Source of the DNA: Amycolatopsis deserti | Lineage (GTDB): Bacteria; Actinomycetota; Actinomycetes; Mycobacteriales; Pseudonocardiaceae | NCBI RefSeq assembly: GCF_014653945.1 | Contig: NZ_BNAU01000003.1 | Coordinates: 248,001 to 312,000 of the forward strand | DNA length: 64,000 nt | Reading direction: 5' to 3' | Part shown: positions 41,424-51,066 of the stretch, one piece after another | Position numbering within the stretch: position 1 is the stretch's first letter | Layout of the letters: every line of letters begins with the position of its first letter | Program-made: the position numbers and the translations under genes | The notes under the pieces: model-generated | What the model was told of the DNA's origin: nothing | Database searches by the model: none | Seen by the model: the letters and a program-made list of their open reading frames with translations, nothing else

Positions 41424-42740
41424 ATGAGGATCAGTGTCTTCGGGCTCGGCTACGTCGGATGCGTTTCGGCCGCGTGCCTCGCCGGCGAGGGGCATGAGGT
41501 GATCGGGGTCGACATCAACCCCGTGAAGATCGACCTCATCCGCCAGGGAAAAGCACCGGTGGTCGAGGAACGCATCGGCGAACTCACCGCCGAAGTCGTG
41601 GCCAGCGGTGCGCTCCGCGCCACCACCGACGTCGCCGAGGCGATCGCGCGCAGTGAAATCTCGCTGATCTGCGTCGGCACGCCGTCGGCCCCCAACGGCA
41701 GCCTGTCCACTGCCTTCCTGGAGCGCGTGACCGAGGAGATCGGCGGCGCGCTCGCGGGCAAGACCGGTCGGCACACGGTCGTGTTCCGCAGCACGATGCT
41801 GCCGGGAACGTGCCTCGACCTGCTGGTGCCGATCCTGGAGAAGGCCTCCGGGCTCACCGCGGGCGTGCACTTCGGCGTCGCCGTGAACCCCGAGTTCCTC
41901 CGGGAAGGCAGCAGCGTCAAGGACTTCTTCGACCCGCCCAAGACCGTGATCGGCGAGCTGGACACCGCCAGCGGCGACGCCGTCGCCAAGCTGTACGAGG
42001 GCCTGCCCGGTGACGTCTTCCGCGTGCCGATCCCGGTCGCGGAGATGACCAAGTACGCCGACAACGCCTTCCACGGCCTCAAGATCGGCTTCGCCAACGA
42101 GCTGGGCGCCATCTGCCGCGCCCTCGGCCTGGACTCGCACCGCGTGATGGACGTCTTCCTCGCCGACCGCAAGCTCAACGTCAGCCCCGCCTACCTGCGG
42201 CCCGGCTTCGCCTTCGGCGGCTCGTGCCTGCCCAAGGACCTGCGCGGCCTGGTCTACGCCGCGCACCGCGCTGACGTGTCGGTGCCGCTGCTGTCGCACG
42301 TGCTGCCCTCCAACGAGGAGCACCTGCGCCGCGCGTTCGACCTGGTCGCGCGCACCGGCAAGCGGCGGATCGGCCTGTTCGGCCTGTCCTTCAAGCCGGG
42401 TACCGACGACCTGCGCGAGAGCCCGCTGGTCGAACTCGCCGAACGCCTGCTGGGCAAGGGGTACGACCTCAAGATCTTCGACGCGAACGTGAGCCTGTCG
42501 CGGCTGATGGGCGCCAACCGCGAGTACATCGAAAGCCGCCTGCCGCACCTGGGCCAGCTGCTCGCCGGCTCCGTCGACGAGGTGCTCGCCCACGCCGAGG
42601 TGTGCCTGGTCGGCAGCACCGACCCGGCCGTGCTCGCCGCGCTGCCCAGGGCGGGCGACCGCACGCTGATCGACCTCGTCCGCCTGCCCGACGCCGCCGT
42701 GCGCCGCACCGAAGAAGGATACGTCGGCCTTGCCTGGTAA
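41424..42740 (+). CDS. GDP-mannose 6-dehydrogenase-like nucleotide-sugar dehydrogenase (AlgD type)
   Basis: A 438-residue NAD-dependent UDP/GDP-sugar dehydrogenase. The N-terminal Rossmann motif is FGLGYVGCVSA; the middle domain has VNPEFLREGSSVKDFFDPPKTVIG, the catalytic Lys region and Cys in GFAFGGSCLPKDLRGL; the C-terminal domain has GLFGLSFKPGTDDLRESP. The SCLPKDLR context resembles AlgD (GDP-mannose to GDP-mannuronate) more than UDP-glucose dehydrogenases. GDP-heptose is a possible alternative substrate given the pathway in this operon. It is the first gene of the polysaccharide operon, overlapping the next by 11 bp. Confidence 0.9.
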   Translation: MRISVFGLGYVGCVSAACLAGEGHEVIGVDINPVKIDLIRQGKAPVVEERIGELTAEVVASGALRATTDVAEAIARSEISLICVGTPSAPNGSLSTAFLERVTEEIGGALAGKTGRHTVVFRSTMLPGTCLDLLVPILEKASGLTAGVHFGVAVNPEFLREGSSVKDFFDPPKTVIGELDTASGDAVAKLYEGLPGDVFRVPIPVAEMTKYADNAFHGLKIGFANELGAICRALGLDSHRVMDVFLADRKLNVSPAYLRPGFAFGGSCLPKDLRGLVYAAHRADVSVPLLSHVLPSNEEHLRRAFDLVARTGKRRIGLFGLSFKPGTDDLRESPLVELAERLLGKGYDLKIFDANVSLSRLMGANREYIESRLPHLGQLLAGSVDEVLAHAEVCLVGSTDPAVLAALPRAGDRTLIDLVRLPDAAVRRTEEGYVGLAW

Positions 42741-43908
42741 AGCCCTGATCCTCGTCGAGAACCTGTCCGTGCCCTTCGACCGGCGGGTCTGGCAGGAAAG
42801 CACCACCCTGCGCGACGCCGGGTGGGAAGTGCACGTCATCTGTCCACAGGGGACGAAGCGGGACACCGAACCGGAGGCCGTGCTCGACGGCGTGCACATC
42901 CACCGCTACCCGCTGACCGCGGCGACCGGCGGCCCGGCGGGCTACCTCCAGGAGTACGGATCGGCGCTGTGGCACACGTTCCGGCTGGCCCGCAGGATCG
43001 GCCCGGTCGGCGTCGTGCACGCGTGCAACCCGCCCGACCTGCTCTTCCTCGTCGCCCGGATGCTCAAGCGGCGCGGCGCGAAGTTCGTCTTCGACCAGCA
43101 CGACCTGGTGCCGGAGCTGTACCTGTCCCGGTTCGACCGCGGGAAAGATCTGCTCTACCGCGGCGTGTGCGCGTTGGAGCGGGCCACCTTCCGGGCCGCC
43201 GACGTGGTCATCTCGACCAACGAGAGCTACCGCGACGTGGCGCTCACCCGCGGCGGCAAGCGGCCGGAGGACGTCTTCGTGGTGCGCAGCGCCCCCGTCG
43301 TGGAACGCTTCCACCAGGTGCCGCCGGAACCGGAGCTCAAGCACGGCAAGCCGCACCTGCTCTGCTACCTGGGCGTGATGGGCCCGCAGGACGGGGTCGA
43401 CTACGCCCTGCGTGCGCTCGCGAAACTGCGCGACGACCTCGGCCGCACCGACTGGCACGCGGTGTTCGTCGGCTCCGGTGACGCGTTCGAGGCGATGGTC
43501 GCGTTGTCGAGGCAACTCCACCTCGACGACCAGGTCGAGTTCACCGGCCGCATCCCGGACGCGGACCTGGTCCGTTATCTGTCCACAGCGGACGTCTGCC
43601 TCGCGCCGGACCCGTTGAACCCGCTCAACGACGTGTCCACCATGAACAAGATCATGGAATACATGGCGATGAGCCGGCCGATCGTGTCGTTCGACCTGCG
43701 CGAGGCACGGGTTTCGGCGGGCGACGCGGCCGTGTACGCGCCGGCCAACGACGAACTCGAATTCGCCAAGCTCACCGCCCGCCTGCTGGACGACCCCGCC
43801 GAGCGGAAACGCATGGGCGAGCTCGGCGCGGAACGCGTCGCGGGTCCGTTGTCGTGGGCCAATTCGGCGCGGGCGTTGCTCGCGGCCTACGCGGCGACCG
43901 GTCGGTGA
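42730..43908 (+). CDS. Glycosyltransferase family 4 protein (first)
   Basis: A 392-residue GT-B glycosyltransferase. The N-terminal acceptor domain has ENLSVPFDRRVWQESTTLRDAGWEVHVICP and VVHACNPPDLLFLVA; the C-terminal donor domain has PHLLCYLGVMGPQDGVDYALRAL, FTGRIPDADLVRYLSTADVCLAPD and MNKIMEYMAMSRPIVSFDL. It lacks membrane helices and probably adds a sugar to the lipid-linked repeat unit from the cytoplasmic side. Start TTG 42730 overlaps the dehydrogenase stop, showing tight coupling. Confidence 0.92.
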   Translation: MPGKALILVENLSVPFDRRVWQESTTLRDAGWEVHVICPQGTKRDTEPEAVLDGVHIHRYPLTAATGGPAGYLQEYGSALWHTFRLARRIGPVGVVHACNPPDLLFLVARMLKRRGAKFVFDQHDLVPELYLSRFDRGKDLLYRGVCALERATFRAADVVISTNESYRDVALTRGGKRPEDVFVVRSAPVVERFHQVPPEPELKHGKPHLLCYLGVMGPQDGVDYALRALAKLRDDLGRTDWHAVFVGSGDAFEAMVALSRQLHLDDQVEFTGRIPDADLVRYLSTADVCLAPDPLNPLNDVSTMNKIMEYMAMSRPIVSFDLREARVSAGDAAVYAPANDELEFAKLTARLLDDPAERKRMGELGAERVAGPLSWANSARALLAAYAATGR

Positions 43909-44060
43909 ATTGCCGACCGGGACGAGGTATTCCTGGTCGGAAAGACGCCTGGTCGCGTTTTGGGAAAGCCGGTAACCAATCCGGGAATCGCCGCGACGTG
44001 GTTTGTGAAAGCCCATCCGTTTCGCGGCCGGGCGACCTGTGATGAGAGGGGGACCGGGCG
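43909..44060. other. Short intergenic gap in the polysaccharide operon
   Basis: A 152-bp gap lies between the first glycosyltransferase and the Wzz-like gene. It is somewhat A/T-richer, with a GAGGTATTCCTGG region near 43924. No terminator-like hairpin or gene stands out, so an internal promoter is possible but not demonstrated. Confidence 0.3.
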
Positions 44061-45395
44061 TTGAACGACGACACCGTCCGTCTGTCCATGATCGGCAGGA
44101 TCCTGCGCCGCCGCTGGCGCGTCCTCGCCGCCCTCGCCGTGCTCGGCGCGCTGGTGGGGGCCGGCGTCTCGCTGATCTTCTCCCCCGGCTACAAGACGAC
44201 CTCGCACGTGCTGCTGCAGGGTGCGCGTGATTCGAGCGAACTGATGACCGAAACGCAGGTCGCGACCAGTTCGGTGGTGCTGGACCGCACCGCGCAGGCG
44301 CTGGCCTGGGGGGTGCCCGGGCCGGCGCTGCACGACTCGGTGAGCGCGACCGCGGCCGACGGCAACATCGTGGAGATCACCGCCGAGGCCGAGACCCCCG
44401 AGAAGGCGCAACTGCTGGCCGACCAGGTCGCCAAGGAGTACGTCAACTACTCCGCCCAGCTGATCGGGAGCGCCGCGGACGCGGCCAGCCAGATCCGCCA
44501 GGAGCAGGAGGACGCGCTGCGCCGCCAGGTGCAGGAGACCAACGACCGCATCAGCGACCTGTCCCGCCGCGTGCCGGGCGTGACGGTGGAGAGCGTCGAG
44601 GCGCGCACCCTGCTGGAGACGCTGCGGACGTCACTGACCGAGGCGATGGCGAAGCTCGACCAGCTCGACGGCGGCGGCCGCCAGGCGCAGGTGGTCGTGA
44701 TGGGCTCGGCCGAGCTGCCGTCCTCCCCCGCCCCGCCGACGATGATCCACTTCGTCGCGGGCGGCGCGATCGTGTTCTTCCTGCTCGGCGTGCTCGGTCA
44801 CCTCGTCGGCGCGCGCACCGACCGGCGGCTGCGGGACGAGACCGAGATCGCGGCGGCGGTCGGCGGGCCACTGCTGGGCAGTGTGGACGTGCCCACCGTG
44901 CCGGAGCACGCACCCACCCCCTCGGGGCGCTGGTGGTCCAGGCTGCTCAAGACCGACGAGCCGTGGAACCTGCCCGAGCTCAACCCCTCCGCGGACGCGG
45001 CCAGCAGGGAGATCCGCTACCGCCGGGTGCTCTCCCGGCTGGGCGACGGCTCCGGCTTGTTCGCGCGGGTCCTGGTGCTGGCCGCGAAGGACGACCCGGT
45101 GGCCAGGACCGCGGTCGCGCAGCTGGTCGCGGCGGGCCACGGCGAACGACCGGAGCTGCGGGTCGCGCTGGTCGACCCGCAGCGGCCCACCGTGCCGGAC
45201 GACCGCGACTGCGCCGGTGTGCTCGTGGTGGTCTCCAGCGGAAGCCGGACCGGCTGGGAGCTGGTCGCGATCACCGAGGCCGCCGCCGACGGCGGGCAAC
45301 GGGTACTCGGCGCCGTCGTCGCCCAGCGCACGGCCGCGGGGCCCGAGCCGGGCGAGCAGACCGCCGGCGACGAAGCATTGGCAGGTTCAGCGTGA
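44061..45395 (+). CDS. Wzz/polysaccharide co-polymerase-like protein 1
   Basis: A 444-residue membrane protein with the chain-length-regulator layout. There is a TM near residues 21-39 (WRVLAALAVLGALVGAGVSLIF), an extracytoplasmic coiled-coil part (ADAASQIRQEQEDALRRQVQETNDRI), and a second TM near residues 233-252 (MIHFVAGGAIVFFLLGVLGHLVG). A cytoplasmic region follows that looks like a bacterial tyrosine kinase fold without a Walker A motif (VLVLAAKDDPVARTAVAQLV). Start TTG 44061. It is coupled to a second such gene by GTGA overlap. It probably sets polymer length. Confidence 0.85.
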   Translation: MNDDTVRLSMIGRILRRRWRVLAALAVLGALVGAGVSLIFSPGYKTTSHVLLQGARDSSELMTETQVATSSVVLDRTAQALAWGVPGPALHDSVSATAADGNIVEITAEAETPEKAQLLADQVAKEYVNYSAQLIGSAADAASQIRQEQEDALRRQVQETNDRISDLSRRVPGVTVESVEARTLLETLRTSLTEAMAKLDQLDGGGRQAQVVVMGSAELPSSPAPPTMIHFVAGGAIVFFLLGVLGHLVGARTDRRLRDETEIAAAVGGPLLGSVDVPTVPEHAPTPSGRWWSRLLKTDEPWNLPELNPSADAASREIRYRRVLSRLGDGSGLFARVLVLAAKDDPVARTAVAQLVAAGHGERPELRVALVDPQRPTVPDDRDCAGVLVVVSSGSRTGWELVAITEAAADGGQRVLGAVVAQRTAAGPEPGEQTAGDEALAGSA

Positions 45396-46981
45396 CGACA
45401 CCGGAGAGCAACCAGAACGCGCAACCGCTGCTGGACCTGCAGCGGGTGCTGATCGCGATCCGGCGACGACGCCGCCTGTGGCTCTCGGCGGCCCTGCTGG
45501 GGCTGCTCGCGGGCGCGGCGCTGGCGGTCGTGTCGCCGACCCCGCCGACCGCCGTGACCCGGCTGCTCGTGCTCCACGCCGACGACGCCCCGCAGGACAG
45601 CGGCACGCTCATCAAGACCGACGTGGCCATCCTGGAAACCACCCGGATCGCCGGGGCCGCGCTGCAGAAGCTCGGCTCGTCCGAGCCCCCGGAGAAGTTC
45701 GTCAAGTCCTACACCGGCACCGGGCTGACCAACAACGTGCTGGAGCTGCAGGTCACGGCCCGCAGCTACGGCGAGGCGGTGGCCAAGGCCCAGGCGCTGG
45801 CGGACGCCTTCATCGCCGACCACGGCCAGCGCATGCAGGCCGCAGCGGACGCGGAAGCGCAGGCGCTGCTGGGGCAGCGCGACCAGATCCAGAACGAGCT
45901 GAACGAGGTCGACCGGCAGATCGCCGCGTCGGGAAGCCGCAACAGCCAGATCGGCCCGGCCGAGTTGCAGTCGCTCTACGCCCGCCGCGCCGACCTGACC
46001 TCGCGGGTCTCCGACTTCACCAACAAGGCCAACGAGGCGAAGATCGGCACGCCGCAGCTGGCCGCCGGCACGCAGATCGTCGACGCGCCGCGGCCGGTCG
46101 TCGAATCACCGCTCGGTCCGCTCGTCACGAACGCCGGGATCGGGCTCGGGTTCGGGCTCATCGCCGGGCTGGGGCTGGCCGCGGTGCTGAGCGTGGTGCG
46201 GGACCGCCCGCTGCTGCGGCGCGAGATCTCCACACACCTCGGCGCGTCCGTCATCGCCCAGCTGCCCAAGCCGCGCCGCTGGGGGCACGGGGCCGCGCAC
46301 CGGGACCGGGTCGCGGCGACCCTGGCGCGCTGTGTCGGCGACGGCGGCAGCGTGTCGCTGCTCGAGCTGGGCTGCCCGGGCGTGGCCGCGGCGCTCGCCG
46401 TCGACATGGCCGGGCACCTGGACGGCCCGGTCGTGATCGTGGACGACCTGCCGCACCAGGACGTCCTCGCGCTGTCCGGACAAGCCGGCGAAGGTGTCCG
46501 GATCGTGGACGCCAGCACGCACGAGAAGGCCCGCATCGGCGTGGGTTCGGTGTCGCCGGGGACGGCGTGGACCGATCTGCGCCGGCTGGGTGCGGAGACC
46601 GTGCTGGTGGTGCGCGCCGGGAAGGCGAGCACGCTGTGGCTGCACACTGTCGCGCGGCAGCTGGCCGATCTGGGCATCCCGGTCATCGGCGTGGTGCTCG
46701 TCGCGCCGGATCCGCGGGACCGCACCGACGGCACGCTGTGGGACGGCCTGCACACCGCGCTGCGGGGCCGGGCCGCGTTCGCCCAGGCCAGGCCGGGCGG
46801 CAGCGCCAACGTCGACGACCACCCGACCAAGTGGTTCGCCCCGGTCCCCAGCGCTCCGAAGGGCGAGCAGACGGTGACCCTGATGCCGGTGCACGCCGAC
46901 CTGCCGACGAAGCAGTTCACGCCGGTCGATGCCGCGGAGGCGCACGTGAACGGCAAGCTCCCCCTCGATCGCGAAGGCTGA
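45392..46981 (+). CDS. Wzz/polysaccharide co-polymerase-like protein 2 (kinase-like domain)
   Basis: A 529-residue protein with two membrane segments (LWLSAALLGLLAGAALAVVSP; GIGLGFGLIAGLGLAAVLSVV) and a long periplasmic-type coiled coil. A C-terminal CpsD/Wzc-like domain retains a beta strand resembling Walker A' (DGPVVIVDDLP) but has a degenerate P-loop (LELGCPGVAAALA). There is no tyrosine-rich tail. It is likely a non-catalytic partner of the first Wzz-like protein in controlling polymerisation and export. The start is GTG 45392. Confidence 0.85.
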   Translation: MTTPESNQNAQPLLDLQRVLIAIRRRRRLWLSAALLGLLAGAALAVVSPTPPTAVTRLLVLHADDAPQDSGTLIKTDVAILETTRIAGAALQKLGSSEPPEKFVKSYTGTGLTNNVLELQVTARSYGEAVAKAQALADAFIADHGQRMQAAADAEAQALLGQRDQIQNELNEVDRQIAASGSRNSQIGPAELQSLYARRADLTSRVSDFTNKANEAKIGTPQLAAGTQIVDAPRPVVESPLGPLVTNAGIGLGFGLIAGLGLAAVLSVVRDRPLLRREISTHLGASVIAQLPKPRRWGHGAAHRDRVAATLARCVGDGGSVSLLELGCPGVAAALAVDMAGHLDGPVVIVDDLPHQDVLALSGQAGEGVRIVDASTHEKARIGVGSVSPGTAWTDLRRLGAETVLVVRAGKASTLWLHTVARQLADLGIPVIGVVLVAPDPRDRTDGTLWDGLHTALRGRAAFAQARPGGSANVDDHPTKWFAPVPSAPKGEQTVTLMPVHADLPTKQFTPVDAAEAHVNGKLPLDREG

Positions 46982-46983
46982 CC

Positions 46984-48885
46984 ATGTGTGGTGTCGCAGG
47001 AACCTTCCGCTGGCCCGACGGCGGACCGCTGACCGACCGGCTGACCAAGCGCCTCGCCCACCGCGGTCCGGACGGCGAGGGCCGCTACGACCACGGTGAC
47101 GTGCACCTCGGCCACCGCCGGCTGTCGATCATCGACCTGTCCGAGACGGGCGCGCAGCCGATGGTCTCCGGCGGGCTGGCGCTGACCTACAACGGCGAGA
47201 TCTACAACGCCCCCGAGCTGCGGGCCGAACTCGAGGGCACGGGCGTGCGGTTCCGCGGCACCTCCGACACCGAGGTCCTGCTGGAGGCGTGGCGTCGCTG
47301 GGGTGTGCGGTGCCTGCCCCGGCTGCGCGGAATGTTCGCGTTCGGGATCTTCGACGAGCGCACCGGTGAGCTGTTCCTGGCGCGCGACCAGCTCGGCATC
47401 AAGCCGCTGTTCTACGTGCGCCGCGGCGACGGGATCGCGTTCGCCTCCGAGCTGAAGGCGCTGGCCGGGGAGATCGGCGGGCTGCACGTCGACGAGACCG
47501 CGCTGGTCGCCTCGCTGCTCTACTACTGGGTGCCGGACAGCCGGTGCGCGTTCCGCGAGGCCCGCAAGCTGCCGCCGGGCTCGTGGCTTCGCGTCCGCCC
47601 GAACGGGCGCGTCGACACCGGCCGGTACTGGAACCTGCGTGACGTCGCGACCGAGGCGCAGCACGGCCCGCCGGCCGACCTCGCCGCCGTCGTCGAGGAC
47701 TCCACCCGCAAGCACCTGCTCTCCGACGTGCCGGTGGCGACGTTCCTGTCCGGTGGCCTGGACTCCAGCTACCTGACCGCGCTCGCGGCGAAGTACTCCC
47801 CCGGGATTTCCGCCTACACCATCGGTTTCCGGGCCGAAGACGCGAAGTTCGAGGCCATGCCGGACGACCTGCGGTACGCCCGCGTCGTGGCGGAACGGTT
47901 CGGCGTGGACCTGCACGAGATCGAGATCGCGCCGAACGTGCAGGACCTGCTGCCGCACCTGACCTACCACCTGGACGAGCCGATCGGCGATCCGGCCGCG
48001 ATCAACAGCTACCTGATCTGCCAGGCCGCGCGCGAGGCCGGCGTCAAGGTGATGCTGTCCGGGATGGGCGCCGACGAGCTGTTCGCCGGCTACCGCAAGC
48101 ACCTGGCGAACCTGATCGCGTTGCGGTACCAGAAGATCCCGGGCGGGGTGCGGCGGCCGATCGAGTCCGTTGTGGACCGTCTGCCGGTGGCGACGTCCAA
48201 GCGCGGGTTCCGGTCGGTGCGCTTCGCGAAGCGGTTCCTGTCCTTCGCCGAGCTGCCGGAGGAGACCGCGTTCCGGCGCAGCTACACGATGTACGACCGT
48301 GACGAGCTGGCCGGCCTGGTCGCCCCCGACCTGGCCGGAGCGGTGGACGACGTGCTCACCGAGCACGCCGACACCTACCACGACAACCTGCTCGACGATT
48401 TCGTCAACCGCATGTGCCTGGCCGACGCGCGGATGTTCCTGCCCGGGCTGAACCTGACCTACACCGACCGCTCCACGATGGCCGCCTCCACCGAGGTGCG
48501 GGTGCCGTTCGTGGACGTCGAGGTGGTCAAGGCCGCGTTCAGCCTGCCCGGCAACCGCAAGATCGCCGGACGGCAGGGCAAGGCCGCGCTCAAGGAAGCC
48601 GCGCTGTCGATCCTGCCGAAGGAGATCGTCTACCGGCCGAAGGGCCTGTTCAGCGCCCCGCTGCGGGCGTGGATGAGCCGCGATCTGGCGCCGCTGATGC
48701 GTGAGGTCGTGCACGACGGCGTCCTGGTGAACTCCGGTTTCCTGCGGCGGGACGCGTTGCAGCGGCTGGTCGACGAGGACGCCGCGGGGCGCGAGGACCG
48801 GTCCAAGCACCTCTGGCACGTGTTGACCCTGGAGTACTGGTACCGCAGCGCGACCGAAGCCGGTGCGGCCGAGCGAGCAGCGTAA
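46984..48885 (+). CDS. asnB: Asparagine synthase-like amidotransferase (glutamine-hydrolysing)
   Basis: A 633-residue class II amidotransferase. N-terminal Cys2 (MCGVAGTF) is the glutaminase nucleophile, with RLSIIDLSETGAQPM and YNGEIYN. The synthetase domain has the PP-loop SGGLDSSYLTALAAKYSPGISAYTIGF and SGMGADELFAGYRKH. AsnB-like proteins inside polysaccharide operons are thought to amidate a uronic acid or similar carboxylate rather than aspartate. That reading fits the dehydrogenase at the operon's start but is inference. Confidence 0.92.
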   Translation: MCGVAGTFRWPDGGPLTDRLTKRLAHRGPDGEGRYDHGDVHLGHRRLSIIDLSETGAQPMVSGGLALTYNGEIYNAPELRAELEGTGVRFRGTSDTEVLLEAWRRWGVRCLPRLRGMFAFGIFDERTGELFLARDQLGIKPLFYVRRGDGIAFASELKALAGEIGGLHVDETALVASLLYYWVPDSRCAFREARKLPPGSWLRVRPNGRVDTGRYWNLRDVATEAQHGPPADLAAVVEDSTRKHLLSDVPVATFLSGGLDSSYLTALAAKYSPGISAYTIGFRAEDAKFEAMPDDLRYARVVAERFGVDLHEIEIAPNVQDLLPHLTYHLDEPIGDPAAINSYLICQAAREAGVKVMLSGMGADELFAGYRKHLANLIALRYQKIPGGVRRPIESVVDRLPVATSKRGFRSVRFAKRFLSFAELPEETAFRRSYTMYDRDELAGLVAPDLAGAVDDVLTEHADTYHDNLLDDFVNRMCLADARMFLPGLNLTYTDRSTMAASTEVRVPFVDVEVVKAAFSLPGNRKIAGRQGKAALKEAALSILPKEIVYRPKGLFSAPLRAWMSRDLAPLMREVVHDGVLVNSGFLRRDALQRLVDEDAAGREDRSKHLWHVLTLEYWYRSATEAGAAERAA

Positions 48886-48894
48886 GGAGCCCTG

Positions 48895-51066
48895 GTGAAG
48901 CAGGTCGTACAGAACTACAAGAGCGGCGAGCTGGCGCTGCTGGACGTCGAGGCGCCGGCGTGCAAACCGGGCGGCGTGCTCGTGCGGACCGCGTTCTCGC
49001 TGATCTCCACCGGCACCGAGATGATGAAGGTGTCCGAGGCGAGCATGTCGATGCTGGGCAAGGCGCGGTCGCGGCCGGACCAGGTCGCGAAGGTCATGCA
49101 GAGCGTGGCGACCAACGGTGTCGGCGCCACCTACCGCAAGGTGATGAACCGGCTCGACTCCTACACCCCGCTCGGCTATTCGCTGTGCGGCGTGGTGGAA
49201 GAGGTCGGCGCCGGAATCGACGACGTCTCCGTCGGCGACCTGGTTGCTTGCGCGGGCAACGAGCACGCGTTGCACTCCGAGCTGAACTGGGTGCCGAAGA
49301 ACCTCTTCACGCGCGTGCCGGCCGGGGTCGCGCCGCGGCACGCGTCGTTCGCGACCGTCGGCGCGATCGCCATGCAGGGCGTCCGGCGGGGCGAACCACA
49401 ACTCGGGGACGTCGCGCTGGTCATCGGGCTGGGCCTGATCGGGCAGCTGGTCGTGCAGCTGCTGTCGGCGTCCGGCGTGCGCGTGGTCGGCGTGGACCCG
49501 GACCAGGAGCGGTGCAAGCTGGCCGAGCGGCTCGGCGCGTCGGTGGCCGGCCACCCTGGTTCTGGCGACGTGGAGATCGCCGTCGGTGAGCTGACCGGCG
49601 GGCACGGCGTCGACCAGGTGTACCTCGCCGCCGGTGGCAGCACGAACGAGCCGGTCGAGCTGGCCGCGAAGCTCGCGCGCGACCGGGGGCGCGTGATCGA
49701 CATCGGCAAGTGCCGTCTCGACCTGCCGTGGAACGCCTACTACGAAAAGGAACTCGACGTCCGGTTCTCCCGCTCCTACGGCCCCGGCCGGTACGACCCG
49801 GAGTACGAACTGGACGGCCGCGACTACCCGATCGGTTACGTGCGCTGGACCGAGCGCCGCAACCTGGAGTGCTTCCTCGACCTGATCGCACGCGGCCGCA
49901 TTGACGTCGAGCCCCTGGTCTCGCACGTCGCCGACTTCGCCACGGCGGTGGAGACCTACCGCAAGCTCAACGAGGGTGAGCTGAAGGCCGTCGCCGTCCT
50001 GTTCCGCTACCCCGACGTGGCGCGAGACGCCGACGATCCCGCCCTGATCGCCGAGGTCCCGCGGCGCGAGCCGATCCGCACGTCCCAGCGGATGGGCAAG
50101 GTGCGGACCGCGTTCGTCGGTGCGGGCAACTACGCGTCTTCGATGCTGTTGCCGCACCTGGCCGAGCGGGAGGACGTCGAGCTGCGCCGCGTCGTCACGA
50201 CCTCGTCGCTGTCGGGCGCGAACGCCAAGCGCAAGTTCGGCTTCGCCGAGGCGTCCACCGATGTGGACTCCACACTGGCCGATCCGGACATCGACGCGGT
50301 GTTCGTGGTGACCCGGCACAGCTCGCACGCCGAGCTGACCCGGCGCGCACTGCTGGCCGGCAAGGCGGTGTTCGTCGAGAAGCCGCTGGCGCTCACCGAA
50401 GCCGAGCTGGGCAAGGTGCTGGGCGCGATCGAGGAGTCCGGCAACGACCGGCTGCAGGTCGGGTTCAACCGCCGGTTCGCGCCGCTGCTGCACGAGACCA
50501 CCGGCCACTTCGGCAAGCGCATCGGGCCGGCTTCGGTGCGATACCTGGTGAACGCGGGCCGCCTGGAGGGCGGCAGCTGGTACAACCAGGCCGGCTCCGA
50601 GGGCACCCGGTTCGACGGCGAGGGCGGGCACTTCATCGACACCGTGAGCTGGCTGCTCGGCGCGGACCCGGTGTCGGTCTACGCGTGCGCCACGCCGGAC
50701 CAGCAGGACCTGCAGATCCTGCTGCGGTACCCGGACGGCTCGACCGCGACGATCAGCTACGCCACCAGCGGTTCGACGAGCTTCCCCAAGGAGACGCTGG
50801 ACGTCGTCGCCGACGGCAAGGTGCTCAAGTTCGACGACTTCGCCCGCGCCTCGGTGTACGCGCGCAAGCGCTGGACCAGCTCGCGCATCCCGAAGGGCCG
50901 CGACAAGGGCCAGCACGCCGAGCTGGACGCGTTCGTCACCGCGGTCACCTCGGGCGGCCCGATGCCGGTGCCGCTGGAGTCGCTGGTCGCGACCACGCTG
51001 GCGACGCTCGCGGTGCGGACCAGCCTGGCGACGGGTGTGCCGGTCAAGATCGGGACCTCGGCATGA
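48895..51066 (+). CDS. Bi-domain oxidoreductase (zinc-ADH-like plus GFO/IDH/MocA-like)
   Basis: A 723-residue fusion protein. The N-terminal half is a medium-chain dehydrogenase/reductase (GYSLCGVVEEVGAGIDDVSVGDLVACAGNEHA; cofactor site VIGLGLIGQLVVQLL, about residue 178). The C-terminal half from about residue 405 is a GFO/IDH/MocA oxidoreductase (AFVGAGNYASSMLLPHL; VEKPLALTEAELGKV). Such fusions occur in exopolysaccharide clusters next to heparinase-like genes and presumably oxidise or reduce a nucleotide sugar. Start GTG 48895 follows AAGGAG. Confidence 0.93.
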   Translation: MKQVVQNYKSGELALLDVEAPACKPGGVLVRTAFSLISTGTEMMKVSEASMSMLGKARSRPDQVAKVMQSVATNGVGATYRKVMNRLDSYTPLGYSLCGVVEEVGAGIDDVSVGDLVACAGNEHALHSELNWVPKNLFTRVPAGVAPRHASFATVGAIAMQGVRRGEPQLGDVALVIGLGLIGQLVVQLLSASGVRVVGVDPDQERCKLAERLGASVAGHPGSGDVEIAVGELTGGHGVDQVYLAAGGSTNEPVELAAKLARDRGRVIDIGKCRLDLPWNAYYEKELDVRFSRSYGPGRYDPEYELDGRDYPIGYVRWTERRNLECFLDLIARGRIDVEPLVSHVADFATAVETYRKLNEGELKAVAVLFRYPDVARDADDPALIAEVPRREPIRTSQRMGKVRTAFVGAGNYASSMLLPHLAEREDVELRRVVTTSSLSGANAKRKFGFAEASTDVDSTLADPDIDAVFVVTRHSSHAELTRRALLAGKAVFVEKPLALTEAELGKVLGAIEESGNDRLQVGFNRRFAPLLHETTGHFGKRIGPASVRYLVNAGRLEGGSWYNQAGSEGTRFDGEGGHFIDTVSWLLGADPVSVYACATPDQQDLQILLRYPDGSTATISYATSGSTSFPKETLDVVADGKVLKFDDFARASVYARKRWTSSRIPKGRDKGQHAELDAFVTAVTSGGPMPVPLESLVATTLATLAVRTSLATGVPVKIGTSA

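Noticed and set aside
45976..50916. A 1646-codon open frame on the minus strand
   Set aside because: It is antisense to four well-recognised genes (Wzz 2, AsnB, bi-domain oxidoreductase and their junctions). Its composition (His, Arg, Gly, Val rich) is typical of high-GC shadow frames.
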